This document shows, piece after piece, positions 1-11,080 of a DNA stretch of 64,000 nucleotides. The notes below the pieces were generated by a model, which searched no databases, had not been told where the DNA came from, and saw only the letters and a list, made by a program, of their open reading frames with translations. Position 1 is the first letter of the stretch; each line of letters starts with the position of its first letter. Origin of the DNA: Pycnopodia helianthoides (lineage: Eukaryota > Echinodermata > Asteroidea > Forcipulatida > Asteriidae). A program made the translations under genes and the position numbers. The stretch covers positions 1-64,000 of the forward strand of contig JASTWB010000026.1 of assembly GCA_032158295.1 (NCBI GenBank). The letters are read 5' to 3'.

Positions 1-494
1 GTCGAATCTCGTGCACAACACCTCGTAACCCTCCGGTAAACAGCCCGTCTGTAGAGAGGGTTACGATCACCGCAACTAATTCTGATACATGTTTTGGGTT
101 TCTTTTTTTTTGCCATTTTTTCTTTAATGAAATGTTTTTGCAGTATTTCATGTAACTTTTATTGCGTAAATGCATCAACAAATACCAAAAAAAAAATTTA
201 AAAAAAATAAAATGAAATAAATATAATCTCTACCTTATTCTAAAAAAAGATTAAAAAGTTACGCAATGCTGGTAGTGTCAGGCGTTCACGCGCCCGAGGG
301 GTTAGATAGCGCGCTCTGCGCCCCCCTACGGACAACGATATAGTTCCCTTATTTGTGGCGGTTGACCCAGCAGCATATCCTCCCCTGTCTCCCCTGCCTA
401 GCCACTAGGGCCCTGACACCTTAGGGGAGGAAGCAAGGCAGATCCCAATCACACTGTTGCCACAGACAGCAAAAGGCCTTGAACCTATATTAGT

Positions 495-578
495 GCAGAC
501 GGCATTCGAACCTGGATCGCGTGGTCCAAGTGTTGAGACAGTCCCAGCACCTTATCCCACTGCGCTAGTACGGTGTTG
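495..578 (-). repeat. tRNA-derived SINE head
   Basis: On the minus strand TAGCGCAGTGGGATAAGG (A box) is followed ~50 bp later by CCAGGTTCGAATGCC (B box). The fold is incomplete. Nested in the TIR element. Confidence 0.55.
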
Positions 579-783
579 GTACTTTAACCCCGTGAGTTTA
601 CAATGTATAGTAATACGAGTGCACCCAACCAGACTGGGAGAAAACAACAGACGGCAACATGTATCTATACTGAATGGGGACTCAAAAAATAACTAAATGA
701 AAAGGGAAGAAGAAATATATAAGTAAATCAATAAATTATTAAATAAACAATTCAATAAATGAAGCAAACCAACAACAAGTTGA

Positions 784-905
784 GACCCCCCCCCCAAAAA
801 AAAATATATATATAGATATATATATATATATACCTCTGAAGAAGGTCCGGTTTGGATCGAAAGCTAAGGCCATCTACCCTACTCATTATATGTATATATA
901 TTCAT
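784..905. repeat. C/A/TA simple tract and Penelope-terminus-like motif
   Basis: Poly(C), poly(A) and (TA)n runs are followed by CTCTGAAGAAGGTCCGG and CGAAAGCTAAGG. CTGAAGA, a GGTCC/GGATC stem and CGAAA resemble a decayed hammerhead core (CTGATGA to CTGAAGA) as found at the ends of Penelope-like elements and their short relatives. Confidence 0.4.
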
Positions 906-1283
906 ATATATATAGCGTATTAACAAAGAACAATCTTCCGGGGCTCGTTCTACTTGCGACTTCGTTTCAGTCAAGAACACACGGTGGAATGCGTCAGTGT
1001 GGTGGAAACAGATCACAAACTTTATAGTTTCAGAAAAAGGCTGTTACCGGAGGGTTACGAGGTGTTGTGCACGAGATTCGACCATAAGTGCAATTTCGAC
1101 AAATGTTGACAGACTATAGTACTAGATATGCCCGATTTTTACCACTTTCGAAAATCATGAAAGAAATTCTAAGAACACGGGCTTGATCTTCAATGTCTAA
1201 GGAATCCAACCATAACACTCAAAACATAATTGAGAACATATTTTGAAGAAAAAGGGACAAAACATTACTAGAGAATGTGACCT

Positions 1284-1529
1284 GGGCCCAATTTCATGGA
1301 GCTGCTTAAGTAAACAATTTGATTAAGCACGAAAATAGCTTGCTTATTTTACACATGTTACTGGCCAAAATTTCATGCCTTATACATTGCTTGTGACTGG
1401 TATTTAGCTGTTGTTTACTTAGCATAACAATTGAGTGTATAGTCTTGGCCGGTAGTCTGATTTTTCTAAGCAATGATTTTTTTGCTTAAGCAAAATTTTC
1501 TGCTTAAGCAGCTCCATGAAATTGGGCCC
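1284..1529. mobile_element. MITE with ~27-bp TIRs (246 bp)
   Basis: Begins GGGCCCAATTTCATGGAGCT and ends with its exact complement, extended by GCTTAAG on both sides. AT-rich interior without coding potential. Confidence 0.85.
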
Positions 1530-1695
1530 TTGGGGTTGTTAACTTTCAACTTGAGGTATTTTGGATGACAAAGGCACTAACAAATAAATAGTCCTATTTG
1601 CCAAGAGGTGTAGGGATATTTTTCAAGATTGATGCCCGGACGCAGGGAAAATTTCACCGGCGTTGAGGTGTTTTCACTTGGAAGGAAACAAACTA

Positions 1696-2100
1696 CAATC
1701 CCGGCCATATCTCGTTGGGCCCCCCTGCCCCCTTTCAATGTTGAATCACATAGTTGCACGGTCTTCTGCGTTCCAGACAACATTGAGCGGGGGGACGGGG
1801 GACGGGGGAGAGAATGTTTATTGTGAGACAGGGAATGGTTATTGTATGGTTATTGTAACACTATAGGAACGGGTGGCCCAAGCATTTTGGCCGGGATTGC
1901 AATCCCGGCCATATCTCGTTGGGCCCCCCTGCCCCCTTTCAATGTTGAATCACATAGTTGCACGGTCTTCTGCGTTCCAGACAACATTGAGCGGGGGACG
2001 GGGACGGGGAGAGAATGTTTATTGTGAGACAGGGAATGGTTATTGTATGGTTATTGTAACACTATAGGAACGGGTGGCCCAAGCATTTTGGCCGGGATTG
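1696..2100. mobile_element. Two abutting ~200 bp MITE copies
   Basis: Each runs CAATCCCGGCCATATCTCG...CATTTTGGCCGGGATTG with TIRs of ~12 perfect plus ~12 imperfect bp. Copy 1 is 1696-1899, copy 2 is 1900-2100, joined end to end with no spacer. The two are almost identical and point the same way. Confidence 0.85.
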
Positions 2101-2480
2101 TCTGAAATTCTTTCAGCGTGATTTTTGAATTTCTTATTACAAAATAAGGCTTTAAAAAGACTATGAATGTCCATAGACACTGAATGTCCGTTTACTGCTG
2201 AGTAGGGCGTTACAAAACAGCAAGGATGTTTTTGTGGGGGGGGGGGGACGACGGGGAGAGAATGTTTATTGTCAGGGGATGTCGACAGTGAATGTTTATT
2301 GCAGCGTTGGGAATGGGTGGCCCAAGCATTTTGCGCGGGATTGTCTGAAAGTTCCTTTAGTTGATTTTGCGGAGTTGACTGCACACAGATATACTCCAAT
2401 CTTTGGTGGATCAGAGACAATTCATAAGTGAAGCAAAGCATTTGATACATAGTTATAGAAAGCAAGAGCCAATTTACAAC

Positions 2481-2910
2481 ATGGTGTTTCGTGGCTTAAT
2501 TTCGAACGAAAATCGTGCATATAATTATTCGTCTTTTGCGGAAGAGCGGAAAATCACAGAGAGAAATAGCGGCAACGTGCAATGTATCCCGTAGTTCTGT
2601 TCAGCGGAATTGTAAACATGAAGGGCAAGTTCACCGGTGTCACCGTGGCCGAGGTGGGCGAAAAAGACTTCTTTCTAAGCGCCAGGAGCGTCTTTTGGTG
2701 AGAAATGTACAGAAACTTAGGAAAACAGAGGGGCCATTTACCTCGGCAAGAATAAAGTCTGCATGCAGACTGATGCATGTCTCAGATAGAACCATGAGGC
2801 GCGCCATGAATAGACTTGGATTCAAGTACAGGCAAGCTCGTAAAAAGGGACTTGTAACGGATTTGGATCCGAAGAAGAGAGTGGGGTTCGCCAAGAAGAT
2901 GACCCGTTAG
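2481..2910 (+). pseudogene. Tc1-type transposase N-terminus, array unit 1 (frameshift, nonsense)
   Basis: Starts MVFRGLISNENRAY, is thrown out of frame by an extra base pair run (ATAATTATTCG instead of ATATTCG), and resumes with KSGKSQREIAATCNVSRSSV in the original frame. It ends at a TAG where units 3 and 4 have CAG. Only the helix-turn-helix half of the transposase is encoded. Confidence 0.85.
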
Positions 2911-4362
2911 TACCCGCCAAATGTGTGGACAGATCACGCATGTCTGACGGTTCACCACACGATTCACCATGGCATGTTTGCTTGTAACTTACGTGAAAAA
3001 GGTTTTTGTTCAACACGAAAAGGGTATTGCAGTGCACAAACAACACATAACCTGTTCATATTCTTTTGAACCACCTCATTCGGTTATTTGGCAGAAAATC
3101 AAACGGTTAACCCTCAAAACCAAAATAGAAAAGAAATTTATGAAATCTCTTTATTTACTCTACTACGGTGAACCGTGTAGACTTGGTTTCAAGCCTGCGA
3201 TCGTGGCTTTTAGTCTACTGGATAGCCAATACATTATTGGGCTAAATAGCGCACATTGTTATATTGGCCCATGATAGCTTATCTGTGGGGGCGTTTCTCG
3301 TGCCTGATACAGAGGAATAACCGCGATCTCAGACTTCAAATCAAGTCTATAATGGTGCAAGTCTATGAATGGTGTAATGGTTAAGAGATACGCTTAACAA
3401 GTCAAATGTCTTGAACCTAAATGGAGTTCAAGAGAGACAAAATGCTCGTGTTTTTTTTCTCTTATTTTTATCACCTCCTCGACAAACAATGAATGTTCAT
3501 TGCTTATAACCATTCTTTCATTTTTCAATCCCATTGTTTCTATTCTCTTTTTACTTATTTTGTATTAATGCTCACAACATAATACCACCCCAACAAAAAA
3601 TTACACAAATTTCAACAACAGAAATGTTGCCTGTGTGTGTTCTTTTGTGTTCAAACGCTCTACTCGGCAAGAAATAGTCATTTACTGTCAAAGCACAATC
3701 ATAGTCAGCCCCCCCCCTCCCCGACAAAAACATCCTCACTGCTTCGAATTGTGTATTAACGCCGTTTTCAGCAATACATGAACATTGGCTGTCTCTGAAT
3801 CATTCTTAGTCACCCCCCCACAACAAAAAATCATCCTTGCTGATTTGAATTTTGTTTTAACGCCCTACTCAGCGATGAATGGCAATCACTGTCTTTGGAA
3901 CATTCATAGTCATTTTAAATCCGTTATTTGTGTAATTGTTTAACCAAATACAATTCATCGCTTAAGAAACATTTCAGACATGTCTGAAATTCTTTCAGCG
4001 TGATTTTTGAATTTCTTATTACAAAATAAGGCTTTAAAAAGACTATGAATGTCCATAGACACTGAATGTCCGTTTACTGCTGAGTAGGGCGTTACAAAAC
4101 AGCAAGGATGTTTTTGTGGGGGGGGGGGGACGACGGGGAGAGAATGTTTATTGTCAGGGGATGTCGACAGTGAATGTTTATTGCAGCGTTGGGAATGGGT
4201 GGCCCAAGCATTTTGCGCGGGATTGTCTGAAAGTTCCTTTAGTTGATTTTGCGGAGTTGACTGCACACAGATATACTCCAATCTTTGGTGGATCAGAGAC
4301 AATTCATAAGTGAAGCAAAGCATTTGATACATAGTTATAGAAAGCAAGAGCCAATTTACAAC

Positions 4363-4791
4363 ATGGTGTTTCGTGGCTTAATTTCGAACGAAAATCGTGC
4401 ATATATTATTCGTCTTTTGCGGAAGAGCGGAAAATCACAGAGAGAAATAGCGGCAACGTGCAATGTATCCCGTAGTTCTGTTCAGCGGAATTGTAAACAT
4501 GAAGGGCAAGTTCACCGGTGTCACCGTGGCCGAGGTGGGCGAAAAAGACTTCTTTCTAAGCGCCAGGAGCGTCTTTTGGTGAGAAATGTACAGAAACTTA
4601 GGAAAACAGAGGGGCCATTTACCTCGGCAAGAATAAAGTCTGCATGCAGACTGATGCATGTCTCAGATAGAACCATGAGGCGCGCCATGAATAGACTTGG
4701 ATTCAAGTACAGGCAAGCTCGTAAAAAGGGACTTGTAACGGATTTGGATCCGAAGAAGAGAGTGGGGTTCGCCAAGAAGATGACCCGTTAG
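4363..4791 (+). pseudogene. Tc1-type transposase N-terminus, array unit 2 (nonsense)
   Basis: Reads MVFRGLISNENRAYIIRLLR, with one extra Ile codon relative to units 3 and 4, through the HTH region to KKMTR and then TAG. No catalytic domain. Confidence 0.85.
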
Positions 4792-5710
4792 TACCCGCCA
4801 AATGTGTGGACAGATCACGCATGTCTGACGGTTCACCACACGATTCACCATGGCATGTTTGCTTGTAACTTACGTGAAAAAGGTTTTTGTTCAACACGAA
4901 AAGGGTATTGCAGTGCACAAACAACACATAACCTGTTCATATTCTTTTGAACCACCTCATTCGGTTATTTGGCAGAAAATCAAACGGTTAACCCTCAAAA
5001 CCAAAATAGAAAAGAAATTTATGAAATCTCTTTATTTACTCTACTACGGTGAACCGTGTAGACTTGGTTTCAAGCCTGCGATCGTGGCTTTTAGTCTACT
5101 GATAGCCAATACATTATTGGGCCAAATAGCGCACATTGTTATATTGGCCCATGATGGCTTATCTGTGGGGGCGTTTCTCGTGCCTGATACAGAGGAATAA
5201 CCGCGATCTCAGACTTGAAATCAAGTCTATCAATGGTGTAAGTCTATGAATGGTGTAATGGTTAAGAGATACGCTTAACAAGTCAAATGTCTTGAACCTA
5301 AATGGAGTTCAGGAGAGACAAAATGCTAGTGTTTTTTTTCTCTTATTTTTTATCACCTTCCTCGACAAACAATGAATGTTCATTGTTTATAACCATTCTT
5401 TCATTTTTCAATCCCATTGTTTCTATTCTCTTATTACTTATTTTGTATTAATGCTCACAACATAATACCACCCCAACAACAAAATTACACAAATTTCAAC
5501 AACAAAAATGTTGCCTGTGTGTGTTCTTTTGTGTTCAAACGCTCTACTCGGCAAGAAATAGTCATTTACTGTCAAAGCACAATCATAGTCAGACCCCCCC
5601 CCCCTCCCCGACAAAAACATCCTCACTGCTTCGAATTGTGTATTAACGCCGTTTTCAGCAATACATGAACATTGGCTGTCTCTGATCATTCTTAGTCAGC
5701 CCCCCCCCCC

Positions 5711-5742
<32 letters not shown>

Positions 5743-5879
5743 CCTTGCTGATTTGAATTTTGTTTTAACGCCCTACTCAGCGATGAATGGCAATCAAGCT
5801 GTCTTTGGACAATCATAGTCATTTTAAAGCCTTATTTTGTAATGTTTAACCAAAAAATTCACGCTTAAAAAATTTCAGA

Positions 5880-6035
5880 CAATCCCGGCCATAACGGTCT
5901 TCTGCGTTCCAGACAACATTGAGCGGGGGGACAGGGGACGGGGGAGAGAATGTTTATTGTGAGACAGGGAATGGTTATTGTATGGTTATTGTAACGTTAT
6001 AGGAACGGGTGGCCCAAGCATTTTGGCCGGGATTG
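5880..6035. mobile_element. MITE copy at unit 2/3 junction (156 bp, internally deleted)
   Basis: CAATCCCGGCCATAACGG...GGCCGGGATTG. About 48 bp after the left TIR (TATCTCGTTGGGC...) are missing relative to the 204-bp copies. Confidence 0.85.
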
Positions 6036-6414
6036 TCTGAAATTCTTTCAGCGTGATTTTTGAATTTCTTATTACAAAATAAGGCTTTAAAAGACTATGA
6101 ATGTCCATAGACACTGAATGTCCGTTTACTGCTGAGTAGGGCGTTACAAAACAGCAAGGATGTTTTTGTGGGGGGGGGGGGACGACGGGGAGAGAATGTT
6201 TATTGTCAGGGGATGTCGACAGTGAATGTTTATTGTAGCGTTGGGAATGGGTGGCCCAAGCATTTTGCGCGGGATTGTCTGAAAGTTCCTTTAGTTGATT
6301 TTGCGGAGTTGACTGCACACAGATATACTCCAATCTTTGGTGGATCAGAGACAATTCATAAGTGAAGCAAAGCATTTGATACATAGTTATAGAAAGCAAG
6401 AGCCAATTTACAAC

Positions 6415-6999
6415 ATGGTGTTTCGTGGCTTAATTTCGAACGAAAATCGTGCATATATTCGTCTTTTGCGGAAGAGCGGAAAATCACAGAGAGAAATAGC
6501 GGCAACGTGCAATGTATCCCGTAGTTCTGTTCAGCGGAATTGTAAACATGAAGGGCAAGTTCACCGGTGTCACCGTGGCCGAGGTGGGCGAAAAAGACTT
6601 CTTTCTAAGCGCCAGGAGCGTCTTTTGGTGAGAAATGTACAGAAACTTAGGAAAACAGAGGGGCCATTTACCTCGGCAAGAATAAAGTCTGCATGCAGAC
6701 TGATGCATGTCTCAGATAGAACCATGAGGCACGCCATGAATAGACTTGGATTCAAGTACAGGCAAGCTCGTAAAAAGGGACTTGTAACGGATTTGGATCC
6801 GAAGAAGAGAGTGGGGTTCGCCAAGAAGATGACCCGTCAGTACCCGCCAAATGTGTGGACAGATCACGCATGTCTGACGGTTCACCACACGATTCACCAT
6901 GGCATGTTTGCTTGTAACTTACGTGAAAAAGGTTTTTGTTCAACACGAAAAGGGCATTACAGTGCACAAACAACACATAACCTGTCCATATTCTTTTGA
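6415..6999 (+). pseudogene. Tc1-type transposase, DNA-binding half only, array unit 3
   Basis: 195 codons from MVFRGLISNENRAYIRLLRK. Residues ~18-45 (KSQREIAATCNVSRSSVQR) are the first helix-turn-helix; GRGGRKRLLSKRQERLLVRN is the GRPR-like hinge; TSARIKSACRLMHVSDRTMR is the second HTH; then GFKYRQARKKGLVTDLDPKK and RVGFAKKMTRQYPPNVWTDH. In full-length relatives the DDE catalytic domain follows at that point; here the sequence jumps to unrelated codons and stops. It could bind TIRs but not cut. The start at 6415 was chosen because it is the first ATG and matches the usual family start. Confidence 0.85.
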
Positions 7000-7758
7000 A
7001 CCACCTCATTCGGTTATTTGGCAGAAAATCAAACGGTTAACCCTCAAAACCAAAATAGAAAAGAAATTTATGAAATCTCTTTATTTACTCTACTACGGTG
7101 AACCGTGTAGACTTGGTTTCAAGCCTGCGATCGTGGCTTTTAGTCTACTTGATAGCCAATACATTATTGGGCCAAATAGCGCACATTGTTATATTGGCCC
7201 ATGATGGCTTATCTGTGGGGGCGTTTCTCGTGCCTGATACAGAGGAATAACCGCGATCTCAGACTTGAAATCAAGTCTATCAATGGTGTAAGTCTATGAA
7301 TGGTGTAATGGTTAAGAGATACGCTTAACAAGTCAAATGTCTTGAACCTAAATGGAGTTCAGGAGAGACAAAATGCTAGTGTTTTTTTTTTCTCTTATTT
7401 TTTATCACCTTCCTCGACAAACAATGAATGTTCATTGTTTATAACCATTCTTTCATTTTTCAATCCATTGTTTCTATTCTCTTATTACTTATTTTGTATT
7501 AATGCTCACAACATAATACCACCCCAACAACAAAATTACACAAATTTCAACAACAAAAATGTTGCCTGTGTGTGTTCTTTTGTGTTCAAACGCTCTACTC
7601 GGCAAGAAATAGTCATTTACTGTCAAAGCACAATCATAGTCAGACCCCCCCCCCCTCCCCGACAAAAACATCCTCACTGCTTCGAATTGTGTATTAACGC
7701 CGTTTTCAGCAATACATGAACATTGGCTGTCTCTGATCATTCTTAGTCAGCCCCCCCC

Positions 7759-7794
<36 letters not shown>

Positions 7795-7931
7795 CCTTGC
7801 TGATTTGAATTTTGTTTTAACGCCCTACTCAGCGATGAATGGCAATCAAGCTGTCTTTGGACAATCATAGTCATTTTAAAGCCTTATTTTGTAATGTTTA
7901 ACCAAAAAATTCACGCTTAAAAAATTTCAGA

Positions 7932-8086
7932 CAATCCGGCCATAACGGTCTTCTGCGTTCCAGACAACATTGAGCGGGGGGACAGGGGACGGGGGAGAGA
8001 ATGTTTATTGTGAGACAGGGAATGGTTATTGTATGGTTATTGTAACGTTATAGGAACGGGTGGCCCAAGCATTTTGGCCGGGATTG
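7932..8086. mobile_element. MITE copy at unit 3/4 junction (155 bp)
   Basis: Same internal deletion as the copy at 5880-6035, plus loss of one C in the left end (CAATCCGGCC). The shared deletion shows that the junction was copied together with the unit. Confidence 0.85.
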
Positions 8087-8467
8087 TCTGAAATTCTTTC
8101 AGCGTGATTTTTGAATTTCTTATTACAAAATAAGGCTTTAAAAAGACTATGAATGTCCATAGACACTGAATGTCCGTTTACTGCTGAGTAGGGCGTTACA
8201 AAACAGCAAGGATGTTTTTGTGGGGGGGGGGGGGACGACGGGGAGAGAATGTTTATTGTCAGGGGATGTCGACAGTGAATGTTTATTGTAGCGTTGGGAA
8301 TGGGTGGCCCAAGCATTTTGCGCGGGATTGTCTGAAAGTTCCTTTAGTTGATTTTGCGGAGTTGACTGCACACAGATATACTCCAATCTTTGGTGGATCA
8401 GAGACAATTCATAAGTGAAGCAAAGCATTTGATACATAGTTATAGAAAGCAAGAGCCAATTTACAAC

Positions 8468-9052
8468 ATGGTGTTTCGTGGCTTAATTTCGAACGAAAAT
8501 CGTGCATATATTCGTCTTTTGCGGAAGAGCGGAAAATCACAGAGAGAAATAGCGGCAACGTGCAATGTATCCCGTAGTTCTGTTCAGCGGAATTGTAAAC
8601 ATGAAGGGCAAGTTCACCGGTGTCACCGTGGCCGAGGTGGGCGAAAAAGACTTCTTTCTAAGCGCCAGGAGCGTCTTTTGGTGAGAAATGTACAGAAACT
8701 TAGGAAAACAGAGGGGCCATTTACCTCGGCAAGAATAAAGTCTGCATGCAGACTGATGCATGTCTCAGATAGAACCATGAGGCACGCCATGAATAGACTT
8801 GGATTCAAGTACAGGCAAGCTCGTAAAAAGGGACTTGTAACGGATTTGGATCCGAAGAAGAGAGTGGGGTTCGCCAAGAAGATGACCCGTCAGTACCCGC
8901 CAAATGTGTGGACAGATCACGCATGTCTGACGGTTCACCACACGATTCACCATGGCATGTTTGCTTGTAACTTACGTGAAAAAGGTTTTTGTTCAACACG
9001 AAAAGGGCATTACAGTGCACAAACAACACATAACCTGTCCATATTCTTTTGA
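8468..9052 (+). pseudogene. Tc1-type transposase, DNA-binding half only, array unit 4
   Basis: 195 codons, same protein as in unit 3 as far as compared, including the His in DRTMRHAMNR that is Arg in units 1 and 2. Ends at the same TGA. Confidence 0.85.
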
Positions 9053-9961
9053 ACCACCTCATTCGGTTATTTGGCAGAAAATCAAACGGTTAACCTCAAA
9101 ACCAAAATAGAAAAGAAATTTATGAAATCTCTTTATTTACTCTACTACGGTGAACCGTGTAGACTTGGTTTCAAGCCTGCGATCGTGGCTTTTAGTCTAC
9201 TTGATAGCCAATACATTATTGGGCCAAATAGCGCACATTGTTATATTGGCCCATGATGGCTTATCTGTGGGGGCGTTTCTCGTGCCTGATACAGAGGAAT
9301 AACCGCGATCTCAGACTTGAAATCAAGTCTATCAATGGTGTAAGTCTATGAATGGTGTAATGGTTAAGAGATACGCTTAACAAGTCAAATGTCTTGAACC
9401 TAAATGGAGTTCAGGAGAGACAAAATGCTAGTGTTTTTTTTCCTCTTATTTTTATCACCTTCCTCGACAAACAATGAATGTTCATTGCTTATAACCATTC
9501 TTTCATTTTTCAATCCCATTGTTTCTATTCTCTTATTACTTATTTTGTATAAATGCTCACAACATAATACCACCCCCAACAAAAAAATTACACAAATTTT
9601 AACAACAAAAATGTTGCCTGTGTGTGTTCTTTTGTGTTCAAACGCAATACTCGGCAAGAAATAGTCATTTACTGTCAAAGCACAATCATAGTAAGCCCCC
9701 CCCCCCTCCCCGACAAAAACATCCTCACTGCTTCGAATTGTGTATTAACGCCGTTTTCAGCAATACATGAACATTGGCTGTCTCTGAACATTCTTAGTCA
9801 GCCCCCCCCCCCCCCCCCAAAATCATCCTTGCTGATTTGAATTTTGTTTTAACGCCCTACTCAGCGATGAATGGCAATCACTGTCTTTGGACATTCATAG
9901 TCATTTTAAAGCCTTATTTTGTAATGTTTAACCAAAAAATTCACGCTTAAAAAATTTCAGA

Positions 9962-10165
9962 CAATCCCGGCCATATCTCGTTGGGCCCCCCTGCCCCCTT
10001 TCAATGTTGGATCACATTGTTGCACGGTCTTCTGCGTTCCAGACAACATTGAGCGGGGGGACGGGGGACGGGGGAGAGAATGTTTATTGTGAGACAGGGA
10101 ATGGTTATTGTATGGTTATTGTAACGTTATAGGAACGGGTGGCCCAAGCATTTTGGCCGGGATTG
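9962..10165. mobile_element. MITE copy at the array end (204 bp, full length)
   Basis: CAATCCCGGCCATATCTCG...GGCCGGGATTG. It abuts TAGCTCGGTTGGGTAGAGCG, a tRNA D-arm-like sequence, so the array ends inside an old tRNA-derived SINE. Confidence 0.85.
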
Positions 10166-10961
10166 TAGCTCGGTTGGGTAGAGCGGCGCAAAGAAAACAG
10201 GTTATAAATGAAGACAATACTCCAACGCCTTGATCAAGGCTACCGTTACATATAGGTTTTTATGATAACGTAAACGTTAGTTGGGCAAACATCTGTTTTC
10301 AAGTAATCATGAACTGCGGTCGTGTTATTTTCATGTTCTTTCATTGCTGTTTTTTTTTTTTTTTTCCCAACAAAATAAAACAATGTGTATAGCCGAAAAC
10401 TACATAGTATTATAGTATGTAAAGAAACAGTATTGTGCACACATATACATTTCAATATGGTCAGGACCAACTTGGCATATTTTGCACAGTCTATTGCAAT
10501 GCACCAAATTTTTGACCGCGTGAGGGCGCTCTCAAAAACATTTTTATCACTTCCGGGGTATAACTTAAAAGTCTCACAGCTTTTTACAGTACATGGATAA
10601 TTATTAATTGACTCTTGAACCTTTATTCTCTGCTCATCTTGATTCGGGGAGTCCCTCGGCCCGTCGAGTTATTCTCCCTTCTAATAAAAGCACCCCCTTT
10701 GCAGGTGTAATCTTCAAAACGTCCGAGTACCTCGGAAAAAAATAAAAATACCTCAAGTTGGAAGTCACCAACGCCCAGGTCACAATTAGGTCATATTGTT
10801 TACACTGACATTTTTTCTTTAGGGCTCTAAAGTCTGTATTGTATATAATATTTTGAGGCCTACAAAAAATTAATGAGCTCAACGCTCTGCTGTTTCATTA
10901 TTTGGTGGGTCACACCCTTATTGGGGTACTTTCTAAACTTAACAGGATAGCCTATATGCAT

Positions 10962-11080
10962 CAGTGTTATAGTCAAGACTGGTACACCCGATACCGAGAC
11001 CAAGACCAAGACCAGTATGTCCAAGATCAAGACCTAGACCAAGGGGGAGACCAAGACCGGTGGGGAGACCTACAACGCCG
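10962..11080. mobile_element. Miniature hAT element with 8-bp target duplication
   Basis: CAGTGTTATAGTCAAGAC...GACCTACAACGCCG, 119 bp, flanked by perfect ATATGCAT at 10954-10961 and 11081-11088. Interior consists of GACCAA/GAGACC repeats. Same family as the 4.3 kb hAT at 45144-49452. Confidence 0.85.

Larger units (their letters stand above)
1..1081. mobile_element. DNA transposon with ~44-bp TIRs (non-autonomous)
   Basis: The first bases GTCGAATCTCGTGCACAACA recur as their complement at 1062-1081, and the match continues inward through CCTCGTAACCCTCCGG and GGCTGTTACC (one indel). The element may extend past the window start. Inside are a minus-strand tRNA-like SINE, a C/A/TA simple tract and a Penelope-terminus-like motif. 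No transposase frame. Confidence 0.75.
2101..10165 (+). repeat. Tandem array of four Tc1-derived units (~1.9-2.05 kb)
   Basis: Transposase start codons at 2481, 4363, 6415 and 8468 give periods of 1882, 2052 and 2053 bp. Each unit holds, in order: a right-arm segment with poly(G) and GAATGTTTATTG motifs, the transposase fragment, ~400 bp of conserved non-coding DNA, a tRNA-like stretch (TGGTGTAATGGTTAAGAG ... GGAGTTCAAGAG) and left-arm repeats with poly(C), CATCCT(T/C)(G/A)CTG and AACGCC. The left and right arms are long imperfect inverted repeats of each other. The ~156-204 bp MITE sits at three of the four internal/terminal junctions. Units 3 and 4 are the most alike. Confidence 0.88.

Noticed and set aside
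2040..2465. 141-aa minus-strand frame recurring in every array unit (also 3955, 5986 and 8026)
   Set aside because: It runs through the TIR arm, poly(G) tract and MITE on the strand opposite the transposase. Its recurrence follows from the array, not from coding constraint.
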